Source: Tetracentron sinense
Lineage: Eukaryota > Streptophyta > Magnoliopsida > Trochodendrales > Trochodendraceae
Assembly: GCA_015143295.1 (NCBI GenBank)
Contig: CM026557.1
Location: 41,053,965 to 41,117,964 of the forward strand
DNA: 64,000 nt
Direction of reading: 5' to 3'
The position numbers and the translations under genes are program-made. Positions 11,569-23,388 of the stretch are shown piece after piece (the first letter of the stretch is position 1; each line of letters begins with the position of its first letter). The notes beneath the pieces are model-generated. The model did no database searches. It was not told the origin of the DNA and worked only from the letters and a program-made list of their open reading frames with translations.

Positions 11569-11980
11569 GGTTGGACAAACAAGATGAATAGGACATTGAT
11601 AATTTTTTTAGTGAACAGTCCTTCTGGCACAGTGTTTTTAGAATCTATAGATATCTCATCATACATGAAGACATCATCATACATGAAGACAAGACAGAAG
11701 TTTTTTGAGTGTTGGATTCCTATGTAGAGAAGGCTGATGAGCAGAAATAAGTCAGGTTGTTACTGATAATGTTTCCACGTACATAGCTGCTGGAAGATTG
11801 TTGATGGAGAAATGACCTCATTTATTTTGGACACCGTGTGCGGTGCTTTGCATTGACCTCATGCTTGAGGATATTGGGGAGCTTCCAAGAGTGAATGAGT
11901 TGTTAGAGAAACCAATCGGTTTGAGTGGATTCATATACAACCATGGATTCGTATTGAATTTAATGACATATACTAGTAAT

Positions 11981-12080
11981 AGTGATCTTCTTCAACTGGC
12001 TGTCATAAGATTTGCAACAGCTTTTCTTATAGTGATCTTCTTCAACTGGCTGTCATAAGATTTGCAACAGCTTTTCTTAC
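11981..12080 (+). repeat. 50-bp tandem duplication in hAT pseudogene
   Basis: AGTGATCTTCTTCAACTGGC and the following 30 bp occur twice, at 11981 and 12031. This shifts the transposase frame (50 is not a multiple of 3). Confidence 0.9.
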
Positions 12081-12474
12081 CTTACAGAGCATTTAGAAAA
12101 AGAAAGATGCTTTAAGAAAGATATTCACTTGTGATGAGTGGAATAAATAAAAGTGGTCACGTGATGTAAAAAGAAAAAAGAGCCATGGAGACTATTTTGT
12201 CTACTTCCTTTTGGAATAGCATCGTGTATGCAATGAATATCACAGCTCCACTAGTGTGTGTCTTGAGATTGGTTGATGGGGAGAAGAGACTCGTGGGATA
12301 CATTTATGAAGCTATGGATAGAGCTAAGGAAGTCATTAAAGAAGCAATAGGTGGCCAACGAAATGAGCAGCAATAAGTCTTTAATTTGTCTCTTGGATAC
12401 ACCAACATACTTTTCTAATTATTTTATTAATAAGTTTAATATAATTGATAATAATTAATAGAAGTACAAGTCAA

Positions 12475-12546
12475 TTTGGAATACCATTGACAGAAGATGG
12501 AATGTACAACTTTGGAATATCATTGACAGAAGATGGAATGTACAAC
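12475..12546 (+). repeat. 36-bp in-frame tandem duplication in hAT pseudogene
   Basis: Two copies of a 36-bp unit beginning TTTGGAATA, at 12475 and 12511, add 12 residues to the fragment without shifting frame. Confidence 0.85.
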
Positions 12547-13757
12547 TTCATGGCTATATATTTCCTTAATCCAGAGTTTTATTACAAAAATCCAGATATC
12601 GATTCTTGTGAAGAGATTATGAAAGGATTGTACGATGTCATTGAGGTTAGTTCCAAATTTGGAGTTACAAGATAAGATAACCTGTGAGTTGGCAATGTAT
12701 AGAAATGTTGAAGGCCTTTTTGGAAGGCCCCTGGCAATCCAATAGAGGACTACAATAACACTAGGTTATTAATTATTAGTCAATTACTAGTTTAATTTTT
12801 ATTTATTAAGTTTTTAATTAATTTGATGTTTTGGTATTGTTATCTTAATTCTTATGATCTTATCTAATGTAGACAAATGGTGGAGAGCTTATGGGAGTTC
12901 AACCCCTGATGTACAAAAATCAGCCCTACGAATTCTTGGCTTGACTTGTAGTACAAATGGTTGTGAGCGTAATTGGAGTGTATTTAAGCATGTGCGTATA
13001 TTTATATACATGTCTTTCCTTTTATTATATTTATAAGTTACTTATTTTGTAAATTTTAAATTAATGGTATAAAATTTTCAATTTTACAGGTACACACAAA
13101 AAAGAGGAACAAATTAGAGCAAAATAAGCTGAATGATCTAGTCTAAGTTCATTATAATCAAAAGTTAGTGGAGCGATTCAATATAAGGGATTCATTAGGC
13201 CCTATCACATTGTGGGATATTGATGAATGCAATGAGTGGCTCATTAGAAGCATGCAAGAACTAGTGCATGAAGATGATGATTTAATATGGGACCAAGTTG
13301 CAGAGGCTTATGGTGCAAATGAGCAATGCTCTCACCATACTAGGTCCAGCTCTCACTTGCAAAGAGGAGGTCCAAGCGGAAGCTCGCGAAGAATGGTTGA
13401 AGAAGAACCACTACTTGAGTTAGATGAGACAGATGACGAAGAACAATACATTGATGAGGATAATGATGACTCAGATGAGGGTGACGATGGCATTGAGAAT
13501 GAAGCTTTATTAAATTCGATTCTTGATGATGATGATGAGATATGCATGATTGTAATAGACTTTTAATTTTATGTTTTTTGTGGAATGTGGGTGTGGAGTT
13601 TTGGATGCTACATTGCTAATTTAATTTTTGATGTAGGTGGTGCTGTTTTTAAGCTTTATTTTATGTTTTGTGGAATGTAGGTGTAGAGTTTTGGTCTTTT
13701 GGATATATATATATGTTAAATTTATTACCTAGACGCCTTGACTACACTGCTTAAAGC

Positions 13758-14500
13758 ACCACCTATTAGACTCCCCATGCCTAGCCACTATCATAACCCT
13801 CCGCAGGCTACCCTCCTCTCCAAAACACCAGAGCCACTTACCAAGAAAGGCTTTGTCCACCCTTGTTAGGGGGTGTATATTGAGGCCACCCCCACACTTG
13901 GACTGAGAGATGGTTTTCTAGTCCACCAGATGATACTTCCTAGACACAATTCTCTCATTGCATAAGAATTCCCTTTGGATTTTTTCAATAGTGGATGAAA
14001 TTGATACGGGAATCTTACACATGGATAGGAATAATGTTAGGAGACTACTCAAGGTGTTTTTGATAAGTGTAAGCTTCTCACCTTTGGATAAGAATCGAGA
14101 TTTCCAACCTTGGAGCTGCTTGAAAAATCAATCAATAACCGAGCTCCAAACCAATTTTGCTTTGAACAGGGCTCCTAAGGGAAGACCTAGATACGAAGTT
14201 GGGAAACAACACGATCTACACCCTAGACAAGCTACAAATTCTCCTAGATTTGAACCTCACCCACACCAAACATAACACTCTTACCAAAATGTATCCTCGG
14301 ACTTGACACTGCTTCAAAACAACGAAAAAGGCATGAGAGCCAATTTCCTACATGAGGCTTCGTAAAATATAAGAGTATCGTCCACAAAATGAAGATAGGA
14401 GATATGGAGGTTCCCGTGGCCAATATGGAACTCTTCCCAAACCGAGGACGAGGATCTTTGAATGGTGTCATTGTCGAGTTTGAACCTTTATTTTTTTCCA
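13758..14500 (-). pseudogene. L1 ORF2 fragment (RT palm end, thumb, linker)
   Basis: Minus-strand translation in shifting frames gives HFVDDTLIF (RT motif C with the first A changed to V), SYLGLPLG, WKSRFLSKGEKLTLI, GGLNIHPL and VDKAFLGKWLW. All match the order in the L1 at 59.1-60.2 kb. There are several frameshifts and stops. The fragment ends exactly at the hAT target site. Confidence 0.8.
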
Positions 14501-14520
14501 TTAGTGTGGCACTAACATTT

Positions 14521-15611
14521 TTTATATTTCTGTTGTAGTGGTAACAGCGGACTTGAAAAGCTCAACTGAAATCAATTAAGTACTCAACTGACTCTCGAGG
14601 TGGCCCATAGTACAAGGGATATTCACCCTTGACATGTGAAATCTCCTTAGCATATTAGCAGATCTTGGCCAAGCTCAAACTTTAACCAATTCTCCATTGT
14701 AAACCATAATGTTTTAAACTGATTAATCCCTTCCAGTTCACTCAGTTATCATTTATCCCTTTCAGTTCACTCAATTATCATTTATACCTCTAGCCCCTGA
14801 AACAAAGTTTTGGACACTGTCGGAAGAAATAATAAAGTGTCCAAGACACATTGGGTGTGATAAACTATGGAAATCCTGAAAAGTTGTCTATAAATTAAAT
14901 GCTAGATCAAAACAAACAAACTATAACCAAGCTAGTAAAGTGAGTTCCATCATCTTTTACTACTTCAGTACCAACTAACAAATGCAAGACGTGTCCATTT
15001 CACATAGCATAGAGCTTAAGTTAATGTCATTTGCAATTATCCTTCCACTTCAAAATTAAATAAGTAGAAAAGAGTGCACAATCGCCAGAATATGGTCAAT
15101 ATACCCAACAGTCTAATACAATATAACACAACTGAAAAAGGAGGGAATAAGTAAATCACCATTAGCTTCCTCCATTCTTTAAAAAAAAACTTTAAGTAAG
15201 ACACAAATGCAAGCTAACTACCTGCACATTATGGTTGCAGTCTCCCAGCAAAATGGGGAAAAAATACCATAATAACGAAAGACGGAAGCATAACCAAGAG
15301 TTTCGGTTGAAGAAATTATGTATTTTTGCAATTGAATCCTATTCAACACAAGAAGCTATGTACTTTTGCAATTGAATCCTACATCTCCGAATAACGAGCT
15401 AAGGCTTAAAAGAGCAATGCATGCTATGACATCATTCTAATACACAGTCAATAAAGCTAATGAAAAAGAGAATGAAACAAGTAAATTAGCAAATTTGGCA
15501 ACAACACAAGCCAAATCATTAGACATCAAGAAACATTAAAAATACTTGTCAAACACTCTAATTGCACTAGCCATAAGAATACCCACATTACAGCACATAA
15601 CAATCACTCAC
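14521..15611 (-). other. Presumed intron after TRAUCO-like exon 1
   Basis: AT-rich DNA directly downstream of the exon 1 donor. I looked on the minus strand for the rest of the SPRY domain here and saw nothing matching. The intron must therefore continue past the L1 nest, or the gene is broken. Confidence 0.45.
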
Positions 15612-16629
15612 CGGGTACAATTTTGGGTGGATCTTCCTTCCCATCAGCTGCACACGCATACCTCTGCCCCTTATACCAAACCAAAAGCGGCGGTTTCGGC
15701 ACATATAAACCGCCCTCGGGCAAACTAATGTAGCAACCAATAACATCACCTTCGACATACCCCTCCTCCCCATATTTCTCCCTCAATGCCTTATGAACTT
15801 TACTCCCATCAATATCTCTATACGCAAAACTGTTCGAATCATACCCCACCGGTGCCTGTAAATCCCCCTTCTCCGTCGACCACCCGAGTCTCGAATGCCC
15901 TGTCTCCCCAAGCTTCAAAACCCTAATTTCGAAATACCAAGCCCCTTCCACAACCCCTCTAGTCGCCCTAACCATCCGGTACCCTTTCGAGCTCGATGCA
16001 GATAATCTATCATCACTCAGTTCAACTTTCTCCGCCTTGTAGACCTTTGAAAGGCAAATGTTCATATCAGGGGTATCGTCTGTCTTGTCGGGGAACCGAG
16101 GAATTGGGGTTATAAGCACAGTGTCTTCGGAAGTGGCATGATTTCCATTGGATTTACTCTTCTTTTTCCCCTTTCGAGATGTCGATTTTGTCCAAACGTT
16201 GTTCTTCTTCTTTTGCTTCTTCGTTGCCGTAGATGCTGCAGTTGCTGGTAATGTGGGTGGGATTGTTTCGAGCACCGTGTTTTCTGGTGGAATTGTTTCA
16301 GGAGCTTGAGAAGTGAAGGAAGAAAGGGATTTCTGTTTCTTCCTTGGGGTTTCCTCGTCTTCTTCGGAGAATGTGGTGGGTTTTGGTGATTGTTCTTGCT
16401 GGGGTTGGGGTTCTTCGTTGTCATTGTCATCGTCGGAGGGCTCATCGTCGGAAACCTCGTCGGACATATCTGGTTCTTCCTTTATGTGATTTTCGGGGTC
16501 GGCGGCAACGGCGTCGTCGTCGGCGACGGCGACGGTGGCTGTGGGTAGGGTTTGATTGGTATTGCCGTTGTTGCTCCATTCGTCGTCTTCGTCCTCGTCG
16601 TCTCTGTAAGTGGATCTTAGGGTTTCCAT
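15612..16629 (-). CDS. TRO: TRAUCO/ASH2-like SPRY protein, first coding exon
   Basis: Encodes the N-terminal 339 residues of a protein like Arabidopsis TRAUCO, the plant homologue of ASH2, a nuclear core subunit of COMPASS-type H3K4 methyltransferase complexes. Residues 1-95 are acidic ([19 protein letters not shown]). Basic nuclear-localisation-like clusters lie at about 96-100 and 137-159. From residue 190 ([20 protein letters not shown]) begins the ASH2-type SPRY region, with [23 protein letters not shown] and VIGCYISLP. The exon ends one base into a codon at a GTGAGT donor (15611 down to 15606). The SPRY domain is incomplete here, so more exons are needed. I chose ATG 16629 because the open frame above it (to 16806) has no family-like sequence. 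No downstream exon was recognised between here and position 1. Confidence 0.88.
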
Positions 16630-16865
16630 AATGGAGAGAACGGAAGGAGCAGTGGGATTTGTTAGGGTTTTATTAGGGCTTAATCTAACAATGCCATGAA
16701 AGCTTTTTGACTGTTTTTTTCTGCAGACTCGGGACAGAACAGAATACGATCGATGACACGCTTCTGTTAAGAGCCCAGAAGTTTGATGAGGGAGGGTGAG
16801 TCTCACGCGCTGAGTGTGCGTATCATGACACGCGCGGGGACTACTCTTAAATGGACTGGGTTAGA
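16630..16865 (-). promoter_or_regulatory. Upstream region of TRAUCO-like gene
   Basis: Sequence immediately 5' of the chosen ATG. It is expected to hold the 5' UTR and core promoter, but no clear TATA box is seen. The GC content is higher than in the surrounding repeats. Confidence 0.35.
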
Positions 16866-18362
16866 TGGAAGGGCTTTTCGGAAAGACTAGTACTAGAGAA
16901 TGGGCTTTGGCTGAATGTTCGTTCAAATGGATTCGTCTTGGGCCTAATATTAAAGCCTGCTATATAAGTGGGATATCATTAAGCCTGATTGAGAGATGGG
17001 TGGGTTGTGTATTGGTTGTGTGTGTCAGTGACAGATTTGAAATAGGGCAGCACCAAATCATTGGAAAAGGATCAACCACAGTTTCCGCTATTGCTTTGTT
17101 GCCCAAGTGGAACCAAAAGCCTGCCACAACAGTCAATAAAGCAGTGAAATCTCATAGTCTATAAGTGTAGTCATCAGGCGCGTATCGCGGTTAGGCTTCA
17201 CAAGTTTCAAAAGTACCTGTATGGCATCTAAATAACAACTGCATACCCATTAGGCCGCCAACATAAAATGTTGATCATCGAGTTCCTAATACAATATTGC
17301 CTTGTGGAGATGCTAAGTGTCAGTCCATATTGGACTAACATATATGGACTAACATGTGTCCGTGGATAAAAAGACAACCTTTGCAGACCAAGCTCGTGTC
17401 AATCCATAAGAGATTGACATGTATCCACGGCCAAATTAGTTGCAAACTTAAACAAGCCTATGGATAAATGTTTGATGTTTGCATGCATCTTCTTGCAATC
17501 AATATAGGGTTGCCACATGGTAAAGGATCCTAAGAAAGGATCATTGTATTACTTCACAAGGATCTCGATATAGGGACACCTTTGTACGCGTAATGCCAAG
17601 GTGCTACTTTGCACCCTCATTAATGGGGGAGTTACCTTCTACCCTCTCTTTCACGTTCTCTCTGGAATATGGTAGAAGATATTACAAAGCACTTCAAAAA
17701 TAGGGCTCTGCTCTCAAAGTTACCCAATAAGGATAAATCTCTATCCAATGATAGATGGCTTTCACTAAACAGATTTGGCCCCAAATTTATTTTCCCATAA
17801 AAGGGAAACAACATGAAATATTTAAGAATCACTCTCTCTATTATAAATAGGGAACATATACGACAAATAGCTCTCCAAAACTGAAACTTTTCCTCTATAA
17901 CTACGTACTGCAACCCCAACCATTGAAGAAAATGCTCATTTAACACCAAGGCTATGAAGAACTAAAGGTGAGCCCAAAATAGTCACCTTCTTATTTTCTT
18001 CTTCTCTTTCTTGTGAAAAAAATACTTCAATGAGTTAACTGTAAGCCCACATGGGGATCGATTGGGCACCCATTTTGATTAAAAGCAAGTATTTTTATTC
18101 ACATTTTTTTTTCCATCTTCTTAATCAGAAGTTTCTCCCTTCAACGAGGGAAATATAATTAATAATCTGGGTTTATCCAAACTGGATGAATAGTCCCCAC
18201 AAAAATAATCAACTTCGCTCAAATTGGTAAAGATAGTTCAGTAGCAAACTTCAAGTATCTCATCCTTGGAGACGCTCAAAATTTGTGTGTACACCTGGAT
18301 CTATTATCACATTACGAGATTCATGACAATAGTAAGAATTTTGGCTCTGACATGACAAAATG
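16866..18362. other. Unannotated intergenic stretch
   Basis: No recognised gene. Around 17330-17420 a short motif (ATTGGACTAACATATATGG / AGAGATTGACATGTATCC) recurs in diverged form. The 105-residue minus-strand frame at 17632-17949 has no domain I can name. Confidence 0.4.
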
Positions 18363-20399
18363 GAGTTGGTTTAAGGGAAACAACACAAGAGCAGTATTGT
18401 TGTTAATCCATGTCTCAAATTATTTAACCATTGTGCTTTTCCTCTTTATATGTCAGTTCATGAAAGCATAATCACCCATTAAATTTTATTTAATTTATTA
18501 TTTATTATATTCATTATTTATAACACTTTTTCTATATGCTAGTTGAACCATTTTTATCAAAGTTGGTATAGATACACGCTTTTAAATGTTTTATCCGTCT
18601 TTGTTTTCCTTTATTTTTATATGTTGTAATTGTTTTCTAGTGCTATCATGATACTTCAAAACCAAAAAATAAAACAAAACAACAAACATGTTATTTCATA
18701 ACTTATATTACTATTTATTCATGGAATGTCTCTAATATCTACATTCCAATTAATCATACAATTATTTTTTGAGTGTTATGAAAAAAGAAAAGGCAGGTGA
18801 GCTTGGTTCTCCGATATAGGAGCGTCAGTTAGATTAAATTAGAATTGTGCACCCAACTTTTTAAAAATGGGAACCAGAGAAAAACTCATTTTTTAAAATA
18901 CCAAACCAAGGTTTGGAGAGAAAGCATGGGTTCCTGCCAATGACATATACATGTGAGGGACCATCCTTTCCGTTTATCAAACCTCAAAAATAAACATCTT
19001 ATCATCCACGCTCTCTCTCTCGTATCATTTCTCATCCAATTACATTATGTTATTTGCATAAGAAATCTCTTATATATAACCTTTTTCAAATTGTGAGTCC
19101 CACCATGTTCTTGTGCATGTATGAGAAATGTATGTCCTCCATTGATCGTGATAGATACATTAACATTTTCATTTTTCCGCAATATCATGAAAAAATTGGA
19201 TTATGGGTAAATCATTTCATGATTGGATGATTAGTAAGATTTAACAATGCATTAAATTCAAATATAGCAATAAAGTGGAATTTGGAAAAAGCAAAAGACA
19301 TGTTGCTTAGAGCACAACATGGGACATTTGTCACTCTAGCCTAGATAGTGAAGTGTGCCCCTCTCGCATAAGTGGTAAGATCTCCCTCAATGATATGACA
19401 ATAAGATGTTCACTCGTCATATACTAACCCATCAACCCTAACTATTGATAGTAGATAAATGATGCCTAAGTGCTTAGGAAAATAAAACATAAGTTGGAAG
19501 AGAAACAATATTGGACATTCACATTTTTGTTTAATTAGAATATTCAATGCGGCATGTTAGACGTATCATTCTCATCAATAAATAAATTTAGTTTTAGGTT
19601 ATCCCATAATCACTTTTCAATTAAACATAATTCTCAAGTTATAAACAATTTTGACAAATTTTTGTTGTCATGCATGAATTATATAATTATCTACATATAT
19701 TGCATTATTGCTTTAGGATTTTAGAACATCAATGCATTGCAGATCATGACACTGGCGCAATTGGTACAAAATAATGACAAATAAGTAAAACACGTTTTTT
19801 GGGGGGGTTTGAGTTGTATACTAAAATGTTGTCGCGCCCCAAATCCTACCTTGGTCAAATAGAACTTTGGATCAGTGATACTCATATACAAATCCTATCT
19901 TAATAGCATACAAGGCATATCAAAATGAGAATCTAAAATTTCATATTTAAAAACTATAAAAAGTCATCCACAAACAATTTAATAACACAGGACCAACTGT
20001 AAGCCTTTAAACATTTGAATCATCCATCATCACAATATCAAGTTTAAAACCTAAGCAACGTCAACTATCAAATATTCATTACAATCCTTTAATCAAATGA
20101 GATTGTCTAGTAATAAGGATAGCGATCTAAATCCACTTCCTCCTTGTGGAGGCACATTTCGGTTCTTCCTAATATACCTCCTCTACCCAAGGCTCAGCGG
20201 AACGCTCCAAGTCTCAATTTGTCGACATCAAAAGTTCGACTAAGCAACAAAACGCTTAGTAGATATAAAGTTTAGCTAATAATATAATAACAAGTGTACA
20301 TAATCGGAATCATCATACATAACATATTGACATGATGAGAGTACGAAAAACATTTATGCATATCATATCATCACCCAAGGCATATTAAACTCATGACTC

Positions 20400-20560
20400 G
20401 TGTAGACTTGTGAGACTTCTACACGTGCATGTCAACTCATACTGGATGCATGTCATTTCGTACTAAATGCATGTCAATACGTACCAAATGCATGTTACGT
20501 CATACCAAATGCATGTCAGTCTGTATTAGATGCAAGTCGTACCAGATGCATGTCATGTGA
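20400..20560. repeat. ~20-bp minisatellite inside the solo LTR
   Basis: Six or so diverged units of the form ATGCATGTCA-TACGTACCAA. It lies downstream of the TATA box in LTR sense. Confidence 0.75.
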
Positions 20561-21348
20561 GATGCGTGCACTTGTGCAGACTTACCAACTTACCATGCAT
20601 GTGAACTTGTACTTAAGTGTCGTAATTAACTTTCATTTATGTTATCCCTTAGATTCAGATCTCTCATCATTGAAACCACACCATAGCATCTCATACCACA
20701 ATGGTGAAGAATCTGGGTTACAAAGACCTCCCTCTAAGTCTTAGCCTATCTAAATTCCAATCATCATATATGTTTATATACATATAACCTTTCATGACAA
20801 TTATATCGATATACCTTATCATACATTCATAATTCCATAATATCGTTCATAAGCATCAATCATAACTCATCATTCTCCCTATGTCCATTTGTCTCACATT
20901 TATGCATAAATTATCATTTCTCCATCATACAAAATCATTATACATCTACATTCATGTTTAAACCCTAGAAATTCATCAATTTCATTCATCATAGTCCTCA
21001 ACCTTACTATCATACATGAATAGAGTTAAACATTGAACAATAACATTATACAAATCGTAATCATGCTTATAACTTAACAATTCATGCATAATCATGTCAA
21101 TAACCTAATAATTCATGTTAAATTTTGTTCAAACATACCAAAATTATAATAAAGTTAGGTTAGACAGTATATCAACCTTCCAAGACCACTTTCCTATGAT
21201 CCAATGCTTGAGAATCCTCCTCAGAGTCGATTGCCAACCTTTACTTCATCTTCAATTCAAACTCCTTTGAAAAACCTAGGTTTTCTCTCATCTCTCTTCA
21301 AATTAGGTTAGAATTCGAATAAAACCCTAAACCCACAAAATAAGAGCT

Positions 21349-21356
21349 TATTTATA
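21349..21356 (-). promoter_or_regulatory. LTR TATA box
   Basis: TATAAATA on the minus strand in the solo LTR. The CGTTTGAACG-type motif cluster (21451-21585) lies about 95 bp upstream in LTR sense. Confidence 0.6.
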
Positions 21357-21450
21357 GTGTTAGGGTTCAAAACCTCAAAATTTGCAAAAATAGACATTTT
21401 TGAAATTTTCTGGTGAAAATAGACATTTTCCTAATTTTTTGCGACTCACA

Positions 21451-21585
21451 TTTGAACATGGTTAGTGATTGTTCAAATGCCCCTTGATGTTCGTTCAAAC
21501 GCTCATTGAACGGGAGTTTAGGGTAGCTATTGTTTAGCAAAATTTGGCAGCCCGTTTGAACGTCTTAGGAGCCCATTCAAACGAC
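21451..21585 (-). promoter_or_regulatory. Cluster of CGTTTGAACG-type palindromic motifs
   Basis: About six copies of TTTGAAC/GTTCAAA within 135 bp. The best are CGTTCAAACG near 21492 and CCGTTTGAACG near 21552. Both orientations occur. The cluster sits in the inferred U3 upstream of the LTR TATA box. Confidence 0.55.
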
Positions 21586-21974
21586 TTTAAACATTATGTC
21601 TAGTTTTTCCTTATTTTTTGTTTTTTTTAAATTGTTTCTTCGTTTAATCCATTTTAAACACTCCATAAATATCAATTAACATCAAAACACACGATGCATA
21701 TTTAATTTGACACTTTTACCCTGTTAATTGCATAAATGAGACAAATGTAAATGCAGATCTCTACAAATATCTTATTCTAATTGAAAATTTTGATTTAATT
21801 TTCGAAAACCAGTTAATCACACTAATTAGACAAAACCAGATGAATAAAATATCAAGGCCTCATTTGATTCGAATTCTTGTAGACACAATCAGTTACACAA
21901 AAAATGTCGTCTTGAATAATCCTAATTGGTTAGCACAATACTGACAAACAGTTATCTGGTCATTTCAAAACATC

Positions 21975-23388
21975 ATTTTAAATGAAAAAAAATGATATTT
22001 TGGATTACATTTCAAAACATCATGCAACTGTTTAGAATTATAATATATATTCAATATATCTTGATTTAACTTCCTAGACATATTCACTAGAACCTCAACT
22101 CTTCTTTGAAGTTTAAGACATCGAGGCCTAATATGATCATTTACTCTACATTTATGACATGCATGAATGAATTTCTGAGTAGAAGGGTCTGTTCCCTTTA
22201 GTAGGACGGTGTCTTTTAGTACCAGGTTCAGTGTTCGAGGTAGATGGAGTTCCTTTCTCATCTTCACATTTTTGATCTTGTTCAAGATCAACAATCTTGA
22301 TTTCAAGACTAGTCCTTTGATAAAGACAAATATGTAAAGTAGATTCAAAAAGCTGAGTTTTGACAAGGAGGGAAGTCTTCCCTCCCTCTAACTGAGACAC
22401 AAGGACTTTCAACCCAAAAATCACTTGATTAGAGACATCAATTTCATTTTTCATTAACTTGACCTTTTTGGTCATAGAAATTTGAGCATTTTTCAGCCTT
22501 AAATATTTCACAAACAATTCATCATTAGCTGCTTGGAGGTCTTCCTCACAACCAGAATCACTTTGACTCTTTTCATCATCCTCACCATCACTATGGTGTT
22601 AGTCATTCTCATTTAAACTTGAAGAATATTCTTCAATCTCATTTAAGGAAGTAGTGAAAGCCATATAATTCATAGTCTTCTTACCAGAAGAACTATCTAA
22701 TTTCTCATATTCGGATTCACTATCATCCCTTACCTTGCTCTTATATTTATTCTCATTTGAGCAATCAACAACAATATTACTAAAAACTTAACATTCAAAA
22801 TACTGAATACCTTGGGATTTATTGTCCACACTTTTAAGATGATTCTTGTTTTCATTGTGTTTGGACTTAGGTTTTTCAAAAGATCTTTGTCCTATCAGAT
22901 TAAATCTTTTATTGAATTTTAGAAATTTTATGAATTTCTTTGCAAACATAGCCAACTCATCTTCTTCATCCTCGGAGTCACTACCTGAACCATCTATAGA
23001 TTCCTTGATAGATTTAAATGCAATTGATTTTTGTTTCTTAGATGGGTGCAGATTCAACTTATAGGTCTGGAGAGAACCAACCAACTCTTCAATTTTGAGA
23101 GCATCGACATTTTTACTCTCTTCGATTACGGTAACCTTCAATCTAAATCTCTCAGATAGAGATCTCAAGATCTTCCTAACAATTTTGGACTCAGATATAC
23201 TTTCTCCTAAGTTAAAACTAGAATTAATAATGTCTCTCAGATCAACATAAAAACCATCAAAAGTTTCCTTATCATTCATTCTTAGATTTTAAAATTTTGA
23301 AGTAAGCATTCAAAGTTTTGAGATCTTGACTGTTGTAGTCAATTCATGGGTAAGTTTAAGAATGTCATATGCCTCCTTCGAAGTGCCA
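21975..23388 (-). pseudogene. SIRE-like copia gag relic
   Basis: Minus-strand gag of the large SIRE/Maximus copia lineage. It opens with AYDILKLTHE near 23.37 kb, then DLKTLNAYFKI, MNDKETFDGF, IVRKILRSLSERFRLKVTVIEE and LKIEELVGSL. Then come an acidic stretch, a QYFEC zinc-knuckle start, a coiled-coil-like C region and a second Cys/His motif (CHKCRVNDHIRPRC) near 22.14 kb. Stops and frameshifts separate the open pieces (22788-23279, 22152-22517, 21965-22366). Protease, integrase and RT are absent. It abuts repeat A on one side and a gypsy end on the other, so both borders are breakpoints. Confidence 0.8.

Larger units (their letters stand above)
9750..13566 (+). pseudogene. Decayed hAT transposase
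   Basis: Cut-and-paste transposase relic in pieces. From 9750 there is a BED-type zinc-finger region (CNFCH, then H with 4-6 spacing, interrupted by a stop) and a basic linker. At 10230-10453 lies the start of the DUF659-like catalytic region (LGHVKLSWGKYGCTIMTNGW), which continues after the nested insert at 11577 (NKMNRTLIIFLVNSPSG). Near 11.84 kb is a CIDLMLEDIGELP block. At 12.87-13.1 kb is the hAT dimerisation motif (DKWWRAYG, then CSTNGCERNWSVF and HTKKRNKL), and an acidic C-tail ends at 13566. Multiple stops and small tandem duplications (about 18, 36 and 50 bp) show it cannot be functional. Confidence 0.85.
8818..13749 (+). mobile_element. hAT DNA transposon inserted in L1
   Basis: Boundaries are set by 8-bp flanks CTTAAAAC (8810-8817) and CTTAAAGC (13750-13757), differing at one base, and by the L1 frame that rejoins across them. 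The right terminus read inward is CAGTGTAGTCAAGG, a typical hAT terminus. The left reads GGGTGTGATTAGAG, so the two ends match only loosely (shared GTGT) and the left end is eroded. Total length 4932 bp, of which 1115 bp plus an 8-bp duplication is a nested insert. It carries a decayed transposase gene. Confidence 0.8.
7905..14520 (-). mobile_element. 5'-truncated L1 LINE split by a hAT element
   Basis: Minus-strand L1 whose two halves are 13750-14520 and 7905-8817. The upstream half holds the end of the reverse transcriptase palm, with FVDD in place of the usual FADD at about 14.38 kb, then thumb and linker including GGLNIHPL and KAFLGKW. The downstream half holds the zf-RVT-type C-terminus. 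Removing 8818-13749 and one 8-bp target copy lets the protein read without a gap from WCFK into VGNGS, the motif where intact L1s continue. Frameshifts and stops elsewhere show it is dead. The 5' end is truncated near 14.52 kb. Confidence 0.85.
19830..21765 (-). mobile_element. Solo LTR, gypsy type, 1936 bp
   Basis: Read on the minus strand it begins TGTAGAGATC and ends TTGGGGCGCGACA. The plus-strand LTR at 23647-25822 also begins TGTAGA and ends GGGGCGCGACA, so the two belong to related families. Flanks are AATGT (19825-19829) and AATAT (21766-21770), a one-mismatch 5-bp duplication. The empty site is seen in repeat copy B. No internal coding region is attached, hence a solo LTR. Confidence 0.85.
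18363..21961. repeat. Dispersed AT-rich repeat, copy A (split by solo LTR)
   Basis: Segments 18363-19829 and 21766-21961 align by eye over their whole length with 29512-31250 (copy B). Landmarks are ATTTAACCATNGTG, CTAGTTGAAC, GTGAGTCCCACCATG and AAGGCCTCATTTG. Copy B is continuous where copy A holds the LTR at 19830-21765. No coding capacity. The element type is unknown; it could be a long non-autonomous element. Confidence 0.8.

Noticed and set aside
16110-16631. Lys/Pro-rich and Arg-rich open frames overlapping the TRAUCO-like exon
   Set aside because: Other-frame shadows of the acidic/basic N-terminal coding sequence; no independent support.
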